A DNA stretch of 64,000 nt, from assembly GCF_003052605.1 (NCBI RefSeq), contig NZ_QASO01000082.1:1-64000 (forward strand), read 5' to 3'. Position numbers and translations under genes: made by a program. Below the pieces are notes generated by a model. That model saw nothing but the letters and a program-made list of their open reading frames with translations. It ran no database searches and was not told where the DNA came from. Of the stretch, positions 17,651 to 27,048 are shown one piece after another. Source of the DNA: Ectopseudomonas oleovorans. GTDB lineage: Bacteria > Pseudomonadota > Gammaproteobacteria > Pseudomonadales > Pseudomonadaceae. The number at the start of each line of letters is the position of its first letter. The stretch's first letter is position 1.

Positions 17651-17718
17651 GTAGGAGCGAGCTCTGCTCGCGAACCCTGCGCGAGGCAAACAGCTTCGCG
17701 AGCAGAGCTCGCTCCTAC
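17651..17718. repeat. REP palindrome with 24-bp perfect arms
   Basis: The left arm begins GTAGGAGCGAGCTCTGCTCG and continues CGAA. The right arm (17695-17718) is its exact complement, ending GCTCGCTCCTAC. The spacer is 20 bases. It fills most of the gap between tkt (stop 17726) and epd (start 17623) and may attenuate read-through from tkt. Confidence 0.85.
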
Positions 17719-17725
17719 GGAAGGG

Positions 17726-19726
17726 TCAGGCGTCCAGCAGTTCTTCGGCAGTGGCGACGATGTTGTCGACGGTGAAGCCGAAGTGCTCGAACAGGGCCGG
17801 AGCCGGGGCCGACTCGCCGAAGCTGGTCATGCCGATGATGCGACCTTCCAGGCCCACGTACTTGTACCAGAAGTCGGCATGCGCGGCCTCGATGGCGATG
17901 CGCGCACCGACCTGCAGCGGCAGCACGGCCTGCTTGTAGGCGGCGTCCTGCTGGTCGAACACGCTGGTCGACGGCATGGAGACCACGCGCACCTTGCGCC
18001 CGTCGGCGGTCAGTTTGTCGTAGGCGGCAACGGCCAGCCCGACTTCCGAACCGGTGGCGATCAGGATCAGTTCCGGCTCGCCGACGCTGTCCTTGAGTAC
18101 GTAACCGCCACGTTCAATATCACTAAGCTGCTGGGCATCACGCGGCTGATGCGGCAGGTTCTGGCGGCTGAACACCAGGGCGCTCGGGCCGTCGGCGCGC
18201 TCGATGGCGTACTTCCAGGCCACGGCGGACTCCACGGCATCGGCCGGGCGCCAGGTGTCGAGGTTCGGCGTGCCACGCAGGCTGGCCAGTTGCTCGATCG
18301 GCTGGTGGGTCGGGCCGTCTTCGCCGAGACCGATGGAGTCGTGGGTGAACACGTACAGCACACGTTTCTTCATCAGCGCGGACATGCGCACGGCGTTGCG
18401 CGCGTATTCCATGAAGATCAGGAAGGTCGCGCCGTAGGGCACGAAACCGCCGTGCAGGGCGATACCGTTCATGATCGCGCTCATGCCGAACTCGCGCACG
18501 CCGTAGAACATGTAGTTGCCGGACGCGTCTTCAGCGGAGACGCCCTTGCAGCCCTTCCACAGGGTCAGGTTGGAGCCGGCCAGGTCGGCCGAACCGCCAA
18601 GGAATTCCGGCAGTAGCGGACCGAAGGCATTCAGCGCGTTCTGGCTGGCCTTGCGGCTGGCGATGGTCTCGCCCTTCTCGGCGACGTCCTTGATATAGGC
18701 AGCGGCCTTCTCGGCGAAATCGGCCGGCAGCTCACCGGCGATACGGCGCTTGAACTCGGCAGCCAGCTCGGGATGGGCAGCGGCGTAAGCGGCGAACTTG
18801 TCGTTCCAGGCGGCTTCGGCAGCAGCGCCGGCGGCCTTGGCGTCCCACTCGGCGTAGATCTCGGCCGGGATTTCGAACGGGCCATGGTTCCAGCCCAGGG
18901 CGGCGCGGGTCAGGGCGATTTCGTCGTTGCCCAGCGGCGCGCCGTGGCACTCTTCCTTGCCCTGCTTGTTCGGCGAACCGAAGCCGATGGTGGTCTTGCA
19001 GCAGATCAGGGTCGGCTGATCCACGCTCTTGCGCGCGGTCTCGATGGCCATCTTGATCTCTTCGGCGTCGTGGCCGTCGACGTTGCGGATCACCTGCCAG
19101 CCGTAGGCTTCGAAGCGCTTGGGCGTGTCGTCGGTGAACCAGCCCTCGACTTCACCGTCGATGGAGATGCCGTTGTCGTCATAGAAGGCGATCAGTTTGC
19201 CCAGGCCCAGGGTGCCGGCCAGCGAGCAGACTTCGTGAGAAATGCCTTCCATCATGCAGCCGTCGCCGAGGAACACGTAGGTGTTGTGATCGACGATCTC
19301 GTGGCCTTCACGGTTGAACTGCGCGCCCAGCACCTTCTCGGCGATGGCGAAACCGACGGCGTTGGCAATGCCCTGGCCGAGCGGGCCGGTGGTGGTCTCG
19401 ACGCCCGGGGTGTAGCCGTATTCCGGGTGGCCCGGGGTCTTGCTGTGCAGCTGACGGAAGTTCTTCAGGTCGTCGATGGACAGGTCGTAGCCGGTCAGGT
19501 GCAGCAGCGAATAGATCAGCATCGAACCATGGCCGTTGGACAGCACGAAGCGGTCACGGTCGGCGAAGTTCGGGTTCTGCGGGTTGTGCTTGAGGTAGTC
19601 GCGCCACAGCACTTCGGCGATGTCCGCCATACCCATGGGGGCACCTGGGTGGCCGCTGTTGGCTTTCTGCACGGCATCCATGCTCAGGGCACGAATGGCA
19701 TTGGCTCGCTCACGACGGCTGGGCAT
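17726..19726 (-). CDS. tktA: Transketolase
   Basis: 666 residues. ATG 19726 gives [20 protein letters not shown], with AGGAGA five bases before it. The thiamine-diphosphate motif [20 protein letters not shown], the catalytic-region [20 protein letters not shown] and C-terminal [20 protein letters not shown] are intact. It transfers two-carbon ketol units in the non-oxidative pentose phosphate pathway. A hairpin (GGGCGAAAA at 19764-19772 with TTTTCGCCC at 19782-19790) lies in its leader. In P. aeruginosa tktA is next to the ArsR-methyltransferase gene upstream of metK; here about 8 kb separates them. Confidence 0.97.
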   Translation of the reverse strand: MPSRRERANAIRALSMDAVQKANSGHPGAPMGMADIAEVLWRDYLKHNPQNPNFADRDRFVLSNGHGSMLIYSLLHLTGYDLSIDDLKNFRQLHSKTPGHPEYGYTPGVETTTGPLGQGIANAVGFAIAEKVLGAQFNREGHEIVDHNTYVFLGDGCMMEGISHEVCSLAGTLGLGKLIAFYDDNGISIDGEVEGWFTDDTPKRFEAYGWQVIRNVDGHDAEEIKMAIETARKSVDQPTLICCKTTIGFGSPNKQGKEECHGAPLGNDEIALTRAALGWNHGPFEIPAEIYAEWDAKAAGAAAEAAWNDKFAAYAAAHPELAAEFKRRIAGELPADFAEKAAAYIKDVAEKGETIASRKASQNALNAFGPLLPEFLGGSADLAGSNLTLWKGCKGVSAEDASGNYMFYGVREFGMSAIMNGIALHGGFVPYGATFLIFMEYARNAVRMSALMKKRVLYVFTHDSIGLGEDGPTHQPIEQLASLRGTPNLDTWRPADAVESAVAWKYAIERADGPSALVFSRQNLPHQPRDAQQLSDIERGGYVLKDSVGEPELILIATGSEVGLAVAAYDKLTADGRKVRVVSMPSTSVFDQQDAAYKQAVLPLQVGARIAIEAAHADFWYKYVGLEGRIIGMTSFGESAPAPALFEHFGFTVDNIVATAEELLDA

Positions 19727-19936
19727 CGCTGAATCTCCTACGGGGGCTGCTTCTGAATGAAGGGGGCGAAAAAGACGCCTATTTTCGCCCAGCCAGGCCC
19801 TGTGGGGCAATGACAGATAGTCGTAGCCATGATTTCCCGGACATAATCTTTTGCTGGAAGCACAGAGCTCGCCTGATAATCTGCTCCGGTTACAAGCGCT
19901 TATGACAGCCACAAGGACAAGGTCGAGGAACAACTA
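19727..19936. promoter_or_regulatory. Divergent promoter region tktA / hsdR
   Basis: On the plus strand a sigma-70-like pair is visible: TTGCTG (19851-19856) and GATAAT (19875-19880) with an 18-base spacer, about 57 bases before the hsdR GTG. On the tkt side a 9-bp perfect hairpin occupies 19764-19790 in the leader. No REP or insertion-sequence end was found, so the left border of the restriction cassette is not marked by a visible repeat. Confidence 0.5.
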
Positions 19937-22372
19937 GTGGCATTTAATGAAGAAGAAACTCGCTACTTCCTCATCAATCCTGTGCTTGAGCGCAAGGGCT
20001 ATTTCGACCCACAGCGCATCAAACTGGAAACGCCAACACCAGTAGAGCCCATTGGGCCGAAAGGGCGCCGCCGCAAAGGCGTGGGCCGCACCGACTACCT
20101 GCTCTGCGTACAAGTCGGTGACATGCCCAAGCCCCTACCCGTTGCCGTGCTGGAGGCCAAGAAGGAAAGCGAAGACCCGCTCAAAGGCATGCAACAAGCC
20201 AAGGGCTATGCCGATTGCCAGCGTTTCGATGTGCAGTACGTATTCTCCAGCAACGGCCACCGCTACGGGGAATATGACAAGCCTTCCGGGCTCCAGACCG
20301 GCCCCTTCCCACTCATTGATTTCCCGCCACACACCGATCTCTGTGCGCGTTATGCCCAGGATAAGGGCATTGATCTCAGCCAGCCCGACTCTGCCCTGCT
20401 GTTTCAGGCCGACAGCCCTGCGTGGTCAGCGCCGCGTTACTACCAGGACGCGGCCATCCGCGCCACGTTCGAGAAGATCATCCTTGAGCGCCAAGCAGGT
20501 AATGCGCCACGCGCATTGCTGACTTTAGCCACTGGTGCGGGCAAGACCATCATTGCCACCAACCTGCTCTGGCGCATGAGCAAGGCCGGGCTATTGACAA
20601 AGCCGGCGCTGTTTCTCTGCGACCGCGACGAACTTCGCGTGCAGGCTTACAACAAACTCAAGGCTGCGTTCGGCGGCAATGCGCGTATCGTAGCCACCGA
20701 AAAAGGCAAGAACACCGCAGCCAATGCACGCATCCATATCGCCACCTACCAGACCCTGGGCATCGACGGCGATGACGAACAAGGCGACGTTGGCGACAGC
20801 TTCCTCACTCGGCATTACGGTGAAGATGCCTTCAGCGTCATCATCATCGACGAATGTCACCGCTCGGCCTGGGGCCGATGGTCACAGGTGCTTACCCGCA
20901 ACCCCAATGCGATCCATATCGGTCTTACCGCCACCCCACGCAAGTTAGAACCACCCAAGCGCGAGAAGAAATCGCAGGAACTTGAAGCCGCACGCGCCGA
21001 AGATGACGCCATCACCGCACATAACGTGGAGTATTTCGGCGAGCCGGTTTATGAGTACAGCCTGGCGCAAGCCCAGGACGACGGTTACCTGGCAGCCTGC
21101 GAAATCATCAAGCGCAAAGCCGATATCGACAACAAGACCTTCACCCGCAAGGAAATCCTGCAGGCCGGCGTGCGCGACCTCAAAACCGGCAGGCCGTTGA
21201 CCGAAGAAGACCTGACCAAGGCCGAATACTCCGGCAAGGACTTCGACGACGAACTGTTCATCGAGCTGCGCACCCCGAAAATGTGCGAAGACCTGTTCAA
21301 ACTGTTGTGCGAAAACGGCGGGCCGGAGCAGAAAGTCATCATCTTCTGCACCCGCGACATTCATGCCGACCGCGTGTCGATGCAGATGAACAACCTCTAC
21401 GCCAAGTGGTGCAAGGAAAACGGCCAGCAGCGCAAGGAGGATTACGCCTTCAAATGCACGGCGGCGGCTGGAGCGGAAAAGATCGAAGTCATGCGTGGCA
21501 ACAGCGAACGTGCCTTTATCGCCTGCACCGTGGACTTGCTGGAAGCCGGCGTGGACATCGAATGCCTTAACGCCGTAGTGTTCTTCCGCTACCTGCAATC
21601 GGCCATCAAGTTCTACCAGATGGTCGGGCGCGGCACGCGCATCGACGAAGCCACCCAGAAGTACAAGTTCTGGCTCTACGACTACACCGGCGTTACCGAT
21701 CTGTTCGGCGCGGACTTCATCACCCAGCCCTCTCGCCCCGGCGGCACGGGCGGCACAACGAGTGGCGGTGGCGATACGGGTGGCGAGGATGGCGGCGCGG
21801 ACTTCCACGTCGCGGAAATCGGCGGCCAGTACGTCAGCATCACCCCGCAGGGCCGTTTCATCCTGACCAACCATAACGGCCAGGCGCTGCCGATCCCGGT
21901 GGACGAATACCGTCGCGCCATCATCGCCCGCGTACTCAGCGAAGCGCACAACCTAGACGACTTCCGTGCGCTATGGATCGAGAAGCAAAAGCGCGAGCAG
22001 TTGATCGCCCACCTACTGGGCGAACATTTCGACCCGAACCTAATCCGCCAGATCGACCAGATGAACGACTTCGACCTCTACGACTTCCTCGGCCACCACG
22101 GCTACCATGCCCGTGCGCTGAAAAAGACGGAACGTGGCGCGCATTACCTGAGCGCCAACGCCACATGGTTCGGCAACATGAACGACAAAACAGCCATCGT
22201 GCTCAAGGGCCTGGGCAAACAGTTCGCCCAGGGCGGCACCGAAGCCCTGGAAAGCCAGTCACTGTGGGATGTACCTGAAATCGCAATGGCTGGCGGTTTC
22301 AAAGCACTGCATACGTTAGGCAAGCCGGTTGATGTCATGCACGAGGCGAAGATGAGGTTATTTGGGGTATGA
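19937..22372 (+). CDS. hsdR: Type I restriction endonuclease subunit R
   Basis: 811 residues, close to the EcoAI/EcoEI-type (family B) R subunits. The N-terminal PD-(D/E)xK nuclease is visible as GRTDYLLCV followed by AVLEAKKE (about residues 51-77). The superfamily 2 translocase has TGAGKTIIATN (Walker A, near 200), IIIDECHRS (DEAH-like box, near 304) and MVGRGTRID (motif VI). A Gly-rich linker after FITQPSRPGGTGG precedes the C-terminal domain that contacts the methylase. The start is GTG 19937, preceded by GAGGAAC. It overlaps hsdS by four bases. It is intact, so restriction is plausible. Confidence 0.94.
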   Translation: MAFNEEETRYFLINPVLERKGYFDPQRIKLETPTPVEPIGPKGRRRKGVGRTDYLLCVQVGDMPKPLPVAVLEAKKESEDPLKGMQQAKGYADCQRFDVQYVFSSNGHRYGEYDKPSGLQTGPFPLIDFPPHTDLCARYAQDKGIDLSQPDSALLFQADSPAWSAPRYYQDAAIRATFEKIILERQAGNAPRALLTLATGAGKTIIATNLLWRMSKAGLLTKPALFLCDRDELRVQAYNKLKAAFGGNARIVATEKGKNTAANARIHIATYQTLGIDGDDEQGDVGDSFLTRHYGEDAFSVIIIDECHRSAWGRWSQVLTRNPNAIHIGLTATPRKLEPPKREKKSQELEAARAEDDAITAHNVEYFGEPVYEYSLAQAQDDGYLAACEIIKRKADIDNKTFTRKEILQAGVRDLKTGRPLTEEDLTKAEYSGKDFDDELFIELRTPKMCEDLFKLLCENGGPEQKVIIFCTRDIHADRVSMQMNNLYAKWCKENGQQRKEDYAFKCTAAAGAEKIEVMRGNSERAFIACTVDLLEAGVDIECLNAVVFFRYLQSAIKFYQMVGRGTRIDEATQKYKFWLYDYTGVTDLFGADFITQPSRPGGTGGTTSGGGDTGGEDGGADFHVAEIGGQYVSITPQGRFILTNHNGQALPIPVDEYRRAIIARVLSEAHNLDDFRALWIEKQKREQLIAHLLGEHFDPNLIRQIDQMNDFDLYDFLGHHGYHARALKKTERGAHYLSANATWFGNMNDKTAIVLKGLGKQFAQGGTEALESQSLWDVPEIAMAGGFKALHTLGKPVDVMHEAKMRLFGV

Positions 22373-22986
22373 GCGAAAAGAGCACACTGGGCGATATCCT
22401 AATCGGAATTGAAACAGGAAAAAGCTTCCAGACATCTGAGATTCCTGCTCGCCCCGACCAGTTGGGAGTCCTGAAAGTCAGCGCAGTATCGTGGTCGGAG
22501 TTCCTTCCGAGCGAAGCAAAGGCACTAAAGGGCGAGTACAAACCAGCAGAAAGCCACAAGGTAAAGCGAGACGATCTACTGATCTCCCGAGCAAATACCA
22601 GAGAGCTTGTCGGGGCTGTCGTGCTAGTCGAAGACGATTATCCGATGCGCCTGCTATCGGACAAGACCTTGCGCTTGATCGTTGACGAAACGAAAGCAAG
22701 CAAAGAATACCTGCTGTTTGCACTACGCACGAACCAAGCCCGCGAGCATATAGAGCACTATGCCACTGGCACCAGTGACTCGATGCGCAATATCTCCCAA
22801 GACGTTATCAAAGCGATCCCACTGCGGTTACCGCCACTCCCCGAGCAACATCAAATCGCTTACCGCCTAAAAGCCCAACTAGCCGAAGTGGAGAACGCAC
22901 GAAAGGCAGCAGTCATGCAACTGGCCGAGATCGAACGGCTGCCGCAAAAGCTGCTGGCGCAAGCTTTCAATGCACAAGGAGCGTGA
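22369..22986 (+). CDS. hsdS: Type I specificity subunit, half-size (single TRD)
   Basis: Only 205 residues, where ordinary S subunits have two target-recognition domains and about 400-450. It has one TRD (about 1-150, starting TLGDILIGIETGKSF). One conserved helical region follows (about 153-200, PPLPEQHQIAYRLKAQLAEV through EIERLPQKLLAQAFNAQGA), which is the usual closing helix of an S repeat. The stop is at a natural C-terminus, not in mid-domain, and no second TRD follows. Two copies could dimerise to read a symmetric bipartite site. The DNA is visibly more A/T-rich than its neighbours, as specificity genes often are. Confidence 0.88.
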   Translation: MSEKSTLGDILIGIETGKSFQTSEIPARPDQLGVLKVSAVSWSEFLPSEAKALKGEYKPAESHKVKRDDLLISRANTRELVGAVVLVEDDYPMRLLSDKTLRLIVDETKASKEYLLFALRTNQAREHIEHYATGTSDSMRNISQDVIKAIPLRLPPLPEQHQIAYRLKAQLAEVENARKAAVMQLAEIERLPQKLLAQAFNAQGA

Positions 22987-22987
22987 T

Positions 22988-23833
22988 ATGAGCGACAGCC
23001 GGATCGAACAACACCTGACCTTCGACTCCATCCGCCACCAGGATGCCGAGGGCAACGATTACTGGTTGGCCCGAGAGCTGGCGCCGCTGCTGGAGTACGT
23101 GCAGTGGCGCAATTTCATGCAGGTGGTGGAAAAGGCCAGACAGGCCTGCCAGCAGAGCGGAAACCAGATCACCGACCATTTTGCTGACGTCAGCAAAATG
23201 GTCGAGCTCGGTTCCGGGGCGCAACGCGAGGTGGAGGACGTCCAACTCTCACGTTACGCCTGCTATTTGATCGTGCAGAACGGCGATCCGTCCAAGCCCG
23301 TGATCGCCCATGGACAGACCTACTTCGCTCTGCAAACTCGCCGCCAGGAGCTGGAAGACGAGCGCAAATTCGCTCAGCTCTCCGAAGATGAAAAGCGCCT
23401 GGCCATCCGCAATGAGCTAGCGACACACAACAAGCACCTGGCCGCAGCCGCCAAGGACGCAGGCGTCGAGACCCCGCTGGACTACGCAATTTTTCAGGAT
23501 CACGGCTACAGGGGCTTGTACGGCGGGTTGGGCGCCAAGGACATACACGCTCGCAAGGGCCTGAAGAAAAGCCAGAAAATCCTCGATCACATGGGCAGTA
23601 CGGAGCTGGCCGCCAACCTGTTCCGCGCCACGCAAACCGAGGAGAAACTGCAGCGCGACCAGATACGCGGTAAGGCCCAAGCCAACCAGACACATCTGGA
23701 AGTCGGAAAAAAGGTTCGCCAGACCATCGAGGAACTGGGCGGCACCTTGCCCGAAAATCTACCCGCGCCGGAGCACAGCATTCAGCAGCTCGAATCGGCC
23801 AAGAAGAAACAACTCAAGAAGAAAGACACCTGA
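22988..23833 (+). CDS. dinD: DinD-like DNA-damage-inducible protein
   Basis: 281 residues of the DinD family. A BRO/ANT-type N-terminal domain (LTFDSIRHQDAEGNDYWLAR, ELAPLLEYVQWRNFMQVVEK) is followed by the family block around HFADVSKMVELGSGAQREVE and DVQLSRYACYLIVQNGDPSK. The C-terminal half is helical and charged, ending LESAKKKQLKKKDT. ATG 22988 starts one base after the hsdS stop; an earlier in-frame ATG lies inside hsdS. E. coli DinD is SOS-induced and modulates RecA filaments. No LexA box is seen here, so expression probably follows hsdR. The stop overlaps the hsdM start. Confidence 0.88.
   Translation: MSDSRIEQHLTFDSIRHQDAEGNDYWLARELAPLLEYVQWRNFMQVVEKARQACQQSGNQITDHFADVSKMVELGSGAQREVEDVQLSRYACYLIVQNGDPSKPVIAHGQTYFALQTRRQELEDERKFAQLSEDEKRLAIRNELATHNKHLAAAAKDAGVETPLDYAIFQDHGYRGLYGGLGAKDIHARKGLKKSQKILDHMGSTELAANLFRATQTEEKLQRDQIRGKAQANQTHLEVGKKVRQTIEELGGTLPENLPAPEHSIQQLESAKKKQLKKKDT
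23173..23204. repeat. Perfect 32-bp palindrome inside dinD
   Basis: Arms CGACCATTTTGCTGAC and GTCAGCAAAATGGTCG meet with no spacer, centred at 23188/23189. They lie within codons for the conserved TDHFADVSKMVE stretch. It could extrude as a cruciform or form an mRNA hairpin, and it is long enough for a dimeric repressor site. Confidence 0.95.
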
Positions 23834-25737
23834 TGCCACGCCCGAAGAACACCGCAAAACAACCCAAGTCAATTGCCAGCACCCAGTCACTGGCCACCTT
23901 CGTCAAAAGCATCTGCGACGTGATGCGTCGCTCCAACTGCGCCAGCGCACTGCAATACGTACCAGAGCTGACCTGGATTCTGTTTTTGCGCATCCTCGAC
24001 GCGCAAGAAACCCGTGAGGCGGAACAAGCCGAAGTGCTTGGATCGAGCTTCTCGCCGGCCTTGCTACGCCCTTATCGCTGGCAGGATTGGGCGGCCCCCT
24101 GGTCAGACAAGCCCGGTCATCCGCTGACGCGTGACGGCAAACCCCAGGGCTGGAAGCGTCAGGAGCTGTTCACCACCGGTGACGGCAGCCTGTTCGACTT
24201 TATCAACAGGGAGTTGTTGCCATATCTTCACGCACTGGATGTCGACCCTAAAACGGGCCTGCCCAACCCGGCAGCCAGCGCCAAGCAACGCATCATCGGC
24301 CGGATCATGACCGCCGTGGAGCGAGTGCGGGTGGATGATGAAACCAACCTGCGCGACATTCTCGACCGCGTACACGAAATCAGCATCGATCACATCGACG
24401 ACACCCATTTCTTCACCCTGTCGCAGGTTTATGAAGACTTGCTGTTGAAGATGGGTGAAAAGAACTCCGATGGCGGCCAGTTCTTCACCCCGCGTGAGGT
24501 GATCCGCGCCATGGTGCATACAGTGGATCCATCTTTAGGCCAAACGATTTACGACCCCTGTTGCGGCACCGGGGGCTTTCTTGCCGTGGCCTACGAGCAC
24601 ATCGCGCGAAAAATGGGCCAGTCTCCCGCCAGTACCGATCTGGAGAAACTCAAGCACGACACCTTCTTCGGGCGCGAAAAGGAAAACCTGGTTTTCCCCA
24701 TCGCCCTGGCGAACCTGGTGCTACACGGTATCGACCAGCCCAATCTGTGGCATGGCAATACCCTCGAGCGGCGCGCGACCTATGGCGCGCTGTTTACTCA
24801 TGCGCCCAAACAGTTCGATCTGATTCTGAGCAACCCACCCTTCGGCGGCAAGGAAGGCAAAACGGCGCAGAACAACTTCCCCTTCCCTACCAGCGCCACC
24901 CAAGTGCTGTTCGTTCAGGACATCCTCGCCGAACTGGCACCAACTGGCACCTGCGCCATTGTGCTGGACGAGGGCTTGCTGTTCCGCACTAACGAGTCAT
25001 CTTTCGTCGAAACCAAACGCAAGCTCACCGACGAATGCGATCTCTGGGCCATCGTCAGCCTGCCGGGCGGTGTGTTCTCCACAGCAGGTGCCGGGGTCAA
25101 GACCAATCTGCTGTTCTTCACTCGCGGCAAGAAGACCGAGCGTATCTGGTATTACGACCTCTCGTGGGTGAAAGTCGGCAAGAAAACACCACTGACGCTG
25201 GCGCACTTTGGTTTTGCACAGGATGGCTCTGTCCTGAGCGACGACGCCTTGCCCGCTAACTTGCTGGCAAGCTGGCAAGCCGACGAGACCAATGCAGGCC
25301 AGCCTTTCCCCAGCTATGCCCGGCAGTTAGCGACGCGCAGTGAAAGTCGCTATTCATGGACAGTGGACTTCGCCAAACGTCGCAGCGAAGCTCGCGAAAG
25401 AATGCAGCCTTTACTTGATCAGGCCACGGGTATCAGGGAGGCCGTCGTAGGGCTCAAGGAAAACCTCAGGCACCTGAAAAAAGACAAGTCAGCGCCGAGC
25501 GCAATAGCAGCACTAGAAGCCAAGATTCGTGAGCAGGAAAAAGCCGCGCGTGACCTGGAAAACGAAGCAGCCGTTATCGACGCCGCTGTATTCGATCTCA
25601 AAGCCGTCAACCCAAACGCAACGACCGTGGCAGATGAACGCACTCCCGCACAGATCCTCGCCAGCATAAACGCGCAAGGACAGATCGTGGTGCAGGCACT
25701 GAGTCGACTGCAAAGCTTGCTGGATACTGCATCCTAA
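23833..25737 (+). CDS. hsdM: Type I DNA adenine methyltransferase subunit M
   Basis: 634 residues. The N-terminal HsdM helical domain (about 15-200) starts with LATFVKSICDVMRRSNCASA. The gamma-class methylase core has motif X-like GGQFFTPREVIRAMV, motif I DPCCGTGGFL and catalytic motif IV NPPF (SNPPFGGKEG). The last 130 residues form a long coiled-coil-rich extension (RERMQPLLDQATGIREAVVG, then charged heptads), longer than in the roughly 490-530-residue classical HsdM. It would make N6-methyladenine with HsdS and protect the host. ATG 23833 overlaps the dinD stop (TGATG), indicating translational coupling. Confidence 0.93.
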   Translation: MPRPKNTAKQPKSIASTQSLATFVKSICDVMRRSNCASALQYVPELTWILFLRILDAQETREAEQAEVLGSSFSPALLRPYRWQDWAAPWSDKPGHPLTRDGKPQGWKRQELFTTGDGSLFDFINRELLPYLHALDVDPKTGLPNPAASAKQRIIGRIMTAVERVRVDDETNLRDILDRVHEISIDHIDDTHFFTLSQVYEDLLLKMGEKNSDGGQFFTPREVIRAMVHTVDPSLGQTIYDPCCGTGGFLAVAYEHIARKMGQSPASTDLEKLKHDTFFGREKENLVFPIALANLVLHGIDQPNLWHGNTLERRATYGALFTHAPKQFDLILSNPPFGGKEGKTAQNNFPFPTSATQVLFVQDILAELAPTGTCAIVLDEGLLFRTNESSFVETKRKLTDECDLWAIVSLPGGVFSTAGAGVKTNLLFFTRGKKTERIWYYDLSWVKVGKKTPLTLAHFGFAQDGSVLSDDALPANLLASWQADETNAGQPFPSYARQLATRSESRYSWTVDFAKRRSEARERMQPLLDQATGIREAVVGLKENLRHLKKDKSAPSAIAALEAKIREQEKAARDLENEAAVIDAAVFDLKAVNPNATTVADERTPAQILASINAQGQIVVQALSRLQSLLDTAS

Positions 25738-25742
25738 GCGGC

Positions 25743-25776
25743 ACGCTCAGGCAGAGCTTAAAGCCAGCCTGAGCGT
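25743..25776. terminator. Inverted repeat between convergent hsdM and TDT transporter
   Basis: ACGCTCAGGC and GCCTGAGCGT pair perfectly across 14 bases, directly after the hsdM stop and just beyond the transporter stop on the other strand. It is a candidate two-way terminator; the U-tract is weak in both directions. Confidence 0.5.
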
Positions 25777-25783
25777 CAGCTCT

Positions 25784-26938
25784 TTACGTGCTCTGTTCGC
25801 TCAGCACACTCACCGCCGGGCTGCCCGGTCCGCCCAGACAAGGCGCCTGAAACAACTCGCCATGCCAGACGCCGGCGAGCGTGCGACTGAACACCAGCGT
25901 CCAGACTGCCGCCAGTTGCACCGCCAGCAGCAGACCGATGAAGGCAAAAAAGCTCAAGCCGGTCACCGCCTGCAGCTCGAAGGTGGCCAGGGCGAATACC
26001 CCCAGCGGAAAGGTAAACCCCCACCAGCCGAGGTTGAACGGCATGTTGTCGCGGATGTAGTGGCGAGTGAACAGCGTGGCGATCACCAGCCACCACAAGC
26101 CCGCGCCCCACAGCGCCAGGCCGCCGATCAGGCCGAGATCCCGCGCCAGCTCGGCGGCGCTGAGCAGCGACGTACCGGCAAAAGCCAGCGGCGCCGCCTG
26201 CCCCATGCTGAGCAAGCCCAGACAGCCGGTAGCCAGCGGCCCTAGCGGCAGCCAGCTGGTGGCGGCGAAATCGGTATCCGGCAATTTGTGCAGGGCCAGG
26301 CGCAGCAGCACCAGCGTGATCAGCGAGAACGCCAGCGACAGCGACAATCCCCAGAGCACGAAACCGGCCACCAGCAACTGTTGCGCCGCCTCGGCCGCCA
26401 GATGCGGCGCCAGCGCCCCTGCCGTGCTGGCGGCGACCTCCGGTGCGACGATAGGTAGCAGCCAGACCGCGGTGAGCTTCTCCAGCGCATGATGCTGGCG
26501 GGTGAACATCAGATAAGGCACCAACAAGGCGCCGAGCAGCGCCAGCGCCGCATCCAGCCACCACAGCGCATGGGCCAGCGCGTAAATCCCCTCGCCCCAG
26601 CGCGGCACGCCGAACAGCAGCAAGCCCTTGATCAGCACCGCCAGGCCCATGGGAATGGCACCAAGGAACATCGACTGCACCGGATGCAGCAACATCGGCC
26701 AGACGGTGTCGCGAAACAGCGCCAGGCGCAGCAGAAACAGCAGGCTGAACAGCGCGAACAGACTGACCGCGACAAACCACAGCCCCTCGGCGAGCATCAG
26801 CAATCCAGGCAGCTGCCAGGGCAGATGAGCGATCACCAGCGCCAGCACGCCGGTGCCCATGGTCATGGCAAACCAGCTGGGCGTGAAGTGACGGATAAAA
26901 GCGAGCGGCTCGGGTAAACGACTGAAGGGGCGTGGCAT
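25784..26938 (-). CDS. TDT/SLAC1 (TehA-like) family transporter
   Basis: A 384-residue polytopic membrane protein with about ten hydrophobic segments. Family-like landmarks are FTPSWFAMTMGTGVLALVI at the start, a HPVQSMFLGAIPMGLA segment, WLLPIVAPEVAAS and NLGWWGFTFPLGVFALATFE. TDT proteins are anion channels or exporters for tellurite, sulfite, malate or formate-like ions. The substrate here is not determined. ATG 26938 (MPRPFSRLPEP) is preferred over an in-frame start 19 codons upstream that would lie in the regulatory gap. It is divergent from a LysR gene that probably controls it. Confidence 0.85.
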   Translation of the reverse strand: MPRPFSRLPEPLAFIRHFTPSWFAMTMGTGVLALVIAHLPWQLPGLLMLAEGLWFVAVSLFALFSLLFLLRLALFRDTVWPMLLHPVQSMFLGAIPMGLAVLIKGLLLFGVPRWGEGIYALAHALWWLDAALALLGALLVPYLMFTRQHHALEKLTAVWLLPIVAPEVAASTAGALAPHLAAEAAQQLLVAGFVLWGLSLSLAFSLITLVLLRLALHKLPDTDFAATSWLPLGPLATGCLGLLSMGQAAPLAFAGTSLLSAAELARDLGLIGGLALWGAGLWWLVIATLFTRHYIRDNMPFNLGWWGFTFPLGVFALATFELQAVTGLSFFAFIGLLLAVQLAAVWTLVFSRTLAGVWHGELFQAPCLGGPGSPAVSVLSEQST

Positions 26939-26993
26939 GAGTCGGGTAGTCCCGTGACATGAGTGATGGCGCAAGGGTAAGAATTGGCTTGCC

Positions 26994-27010
26994 ATATGAA
27001 AAATACATAT
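26994..27010. promoter_or_regulatory. LysR-type operator candidate
   Basis: ATATG and CATAT are separated by seven A/T-rich bases, giving the T-N11-A shape preferred by LysR regulators. Two ATGCAT hexamers follow at 27020 and 27038. The site sits in the 110-base gap between the divergent transporter and lysR genes. Confidence 0.5.
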
Positions 27011-27048
27011 TCAGCATTCTATGCATACCTTTCATTTATGCATTAACC

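Noticed and set aside
25776-27035. A second 419-codon minus-strand frame overlapping the TDT transporter
   Set aside because: The other frame gives the multi-helix transporter with family motifs; this one is Arg/Ala-rich shadow sequence.
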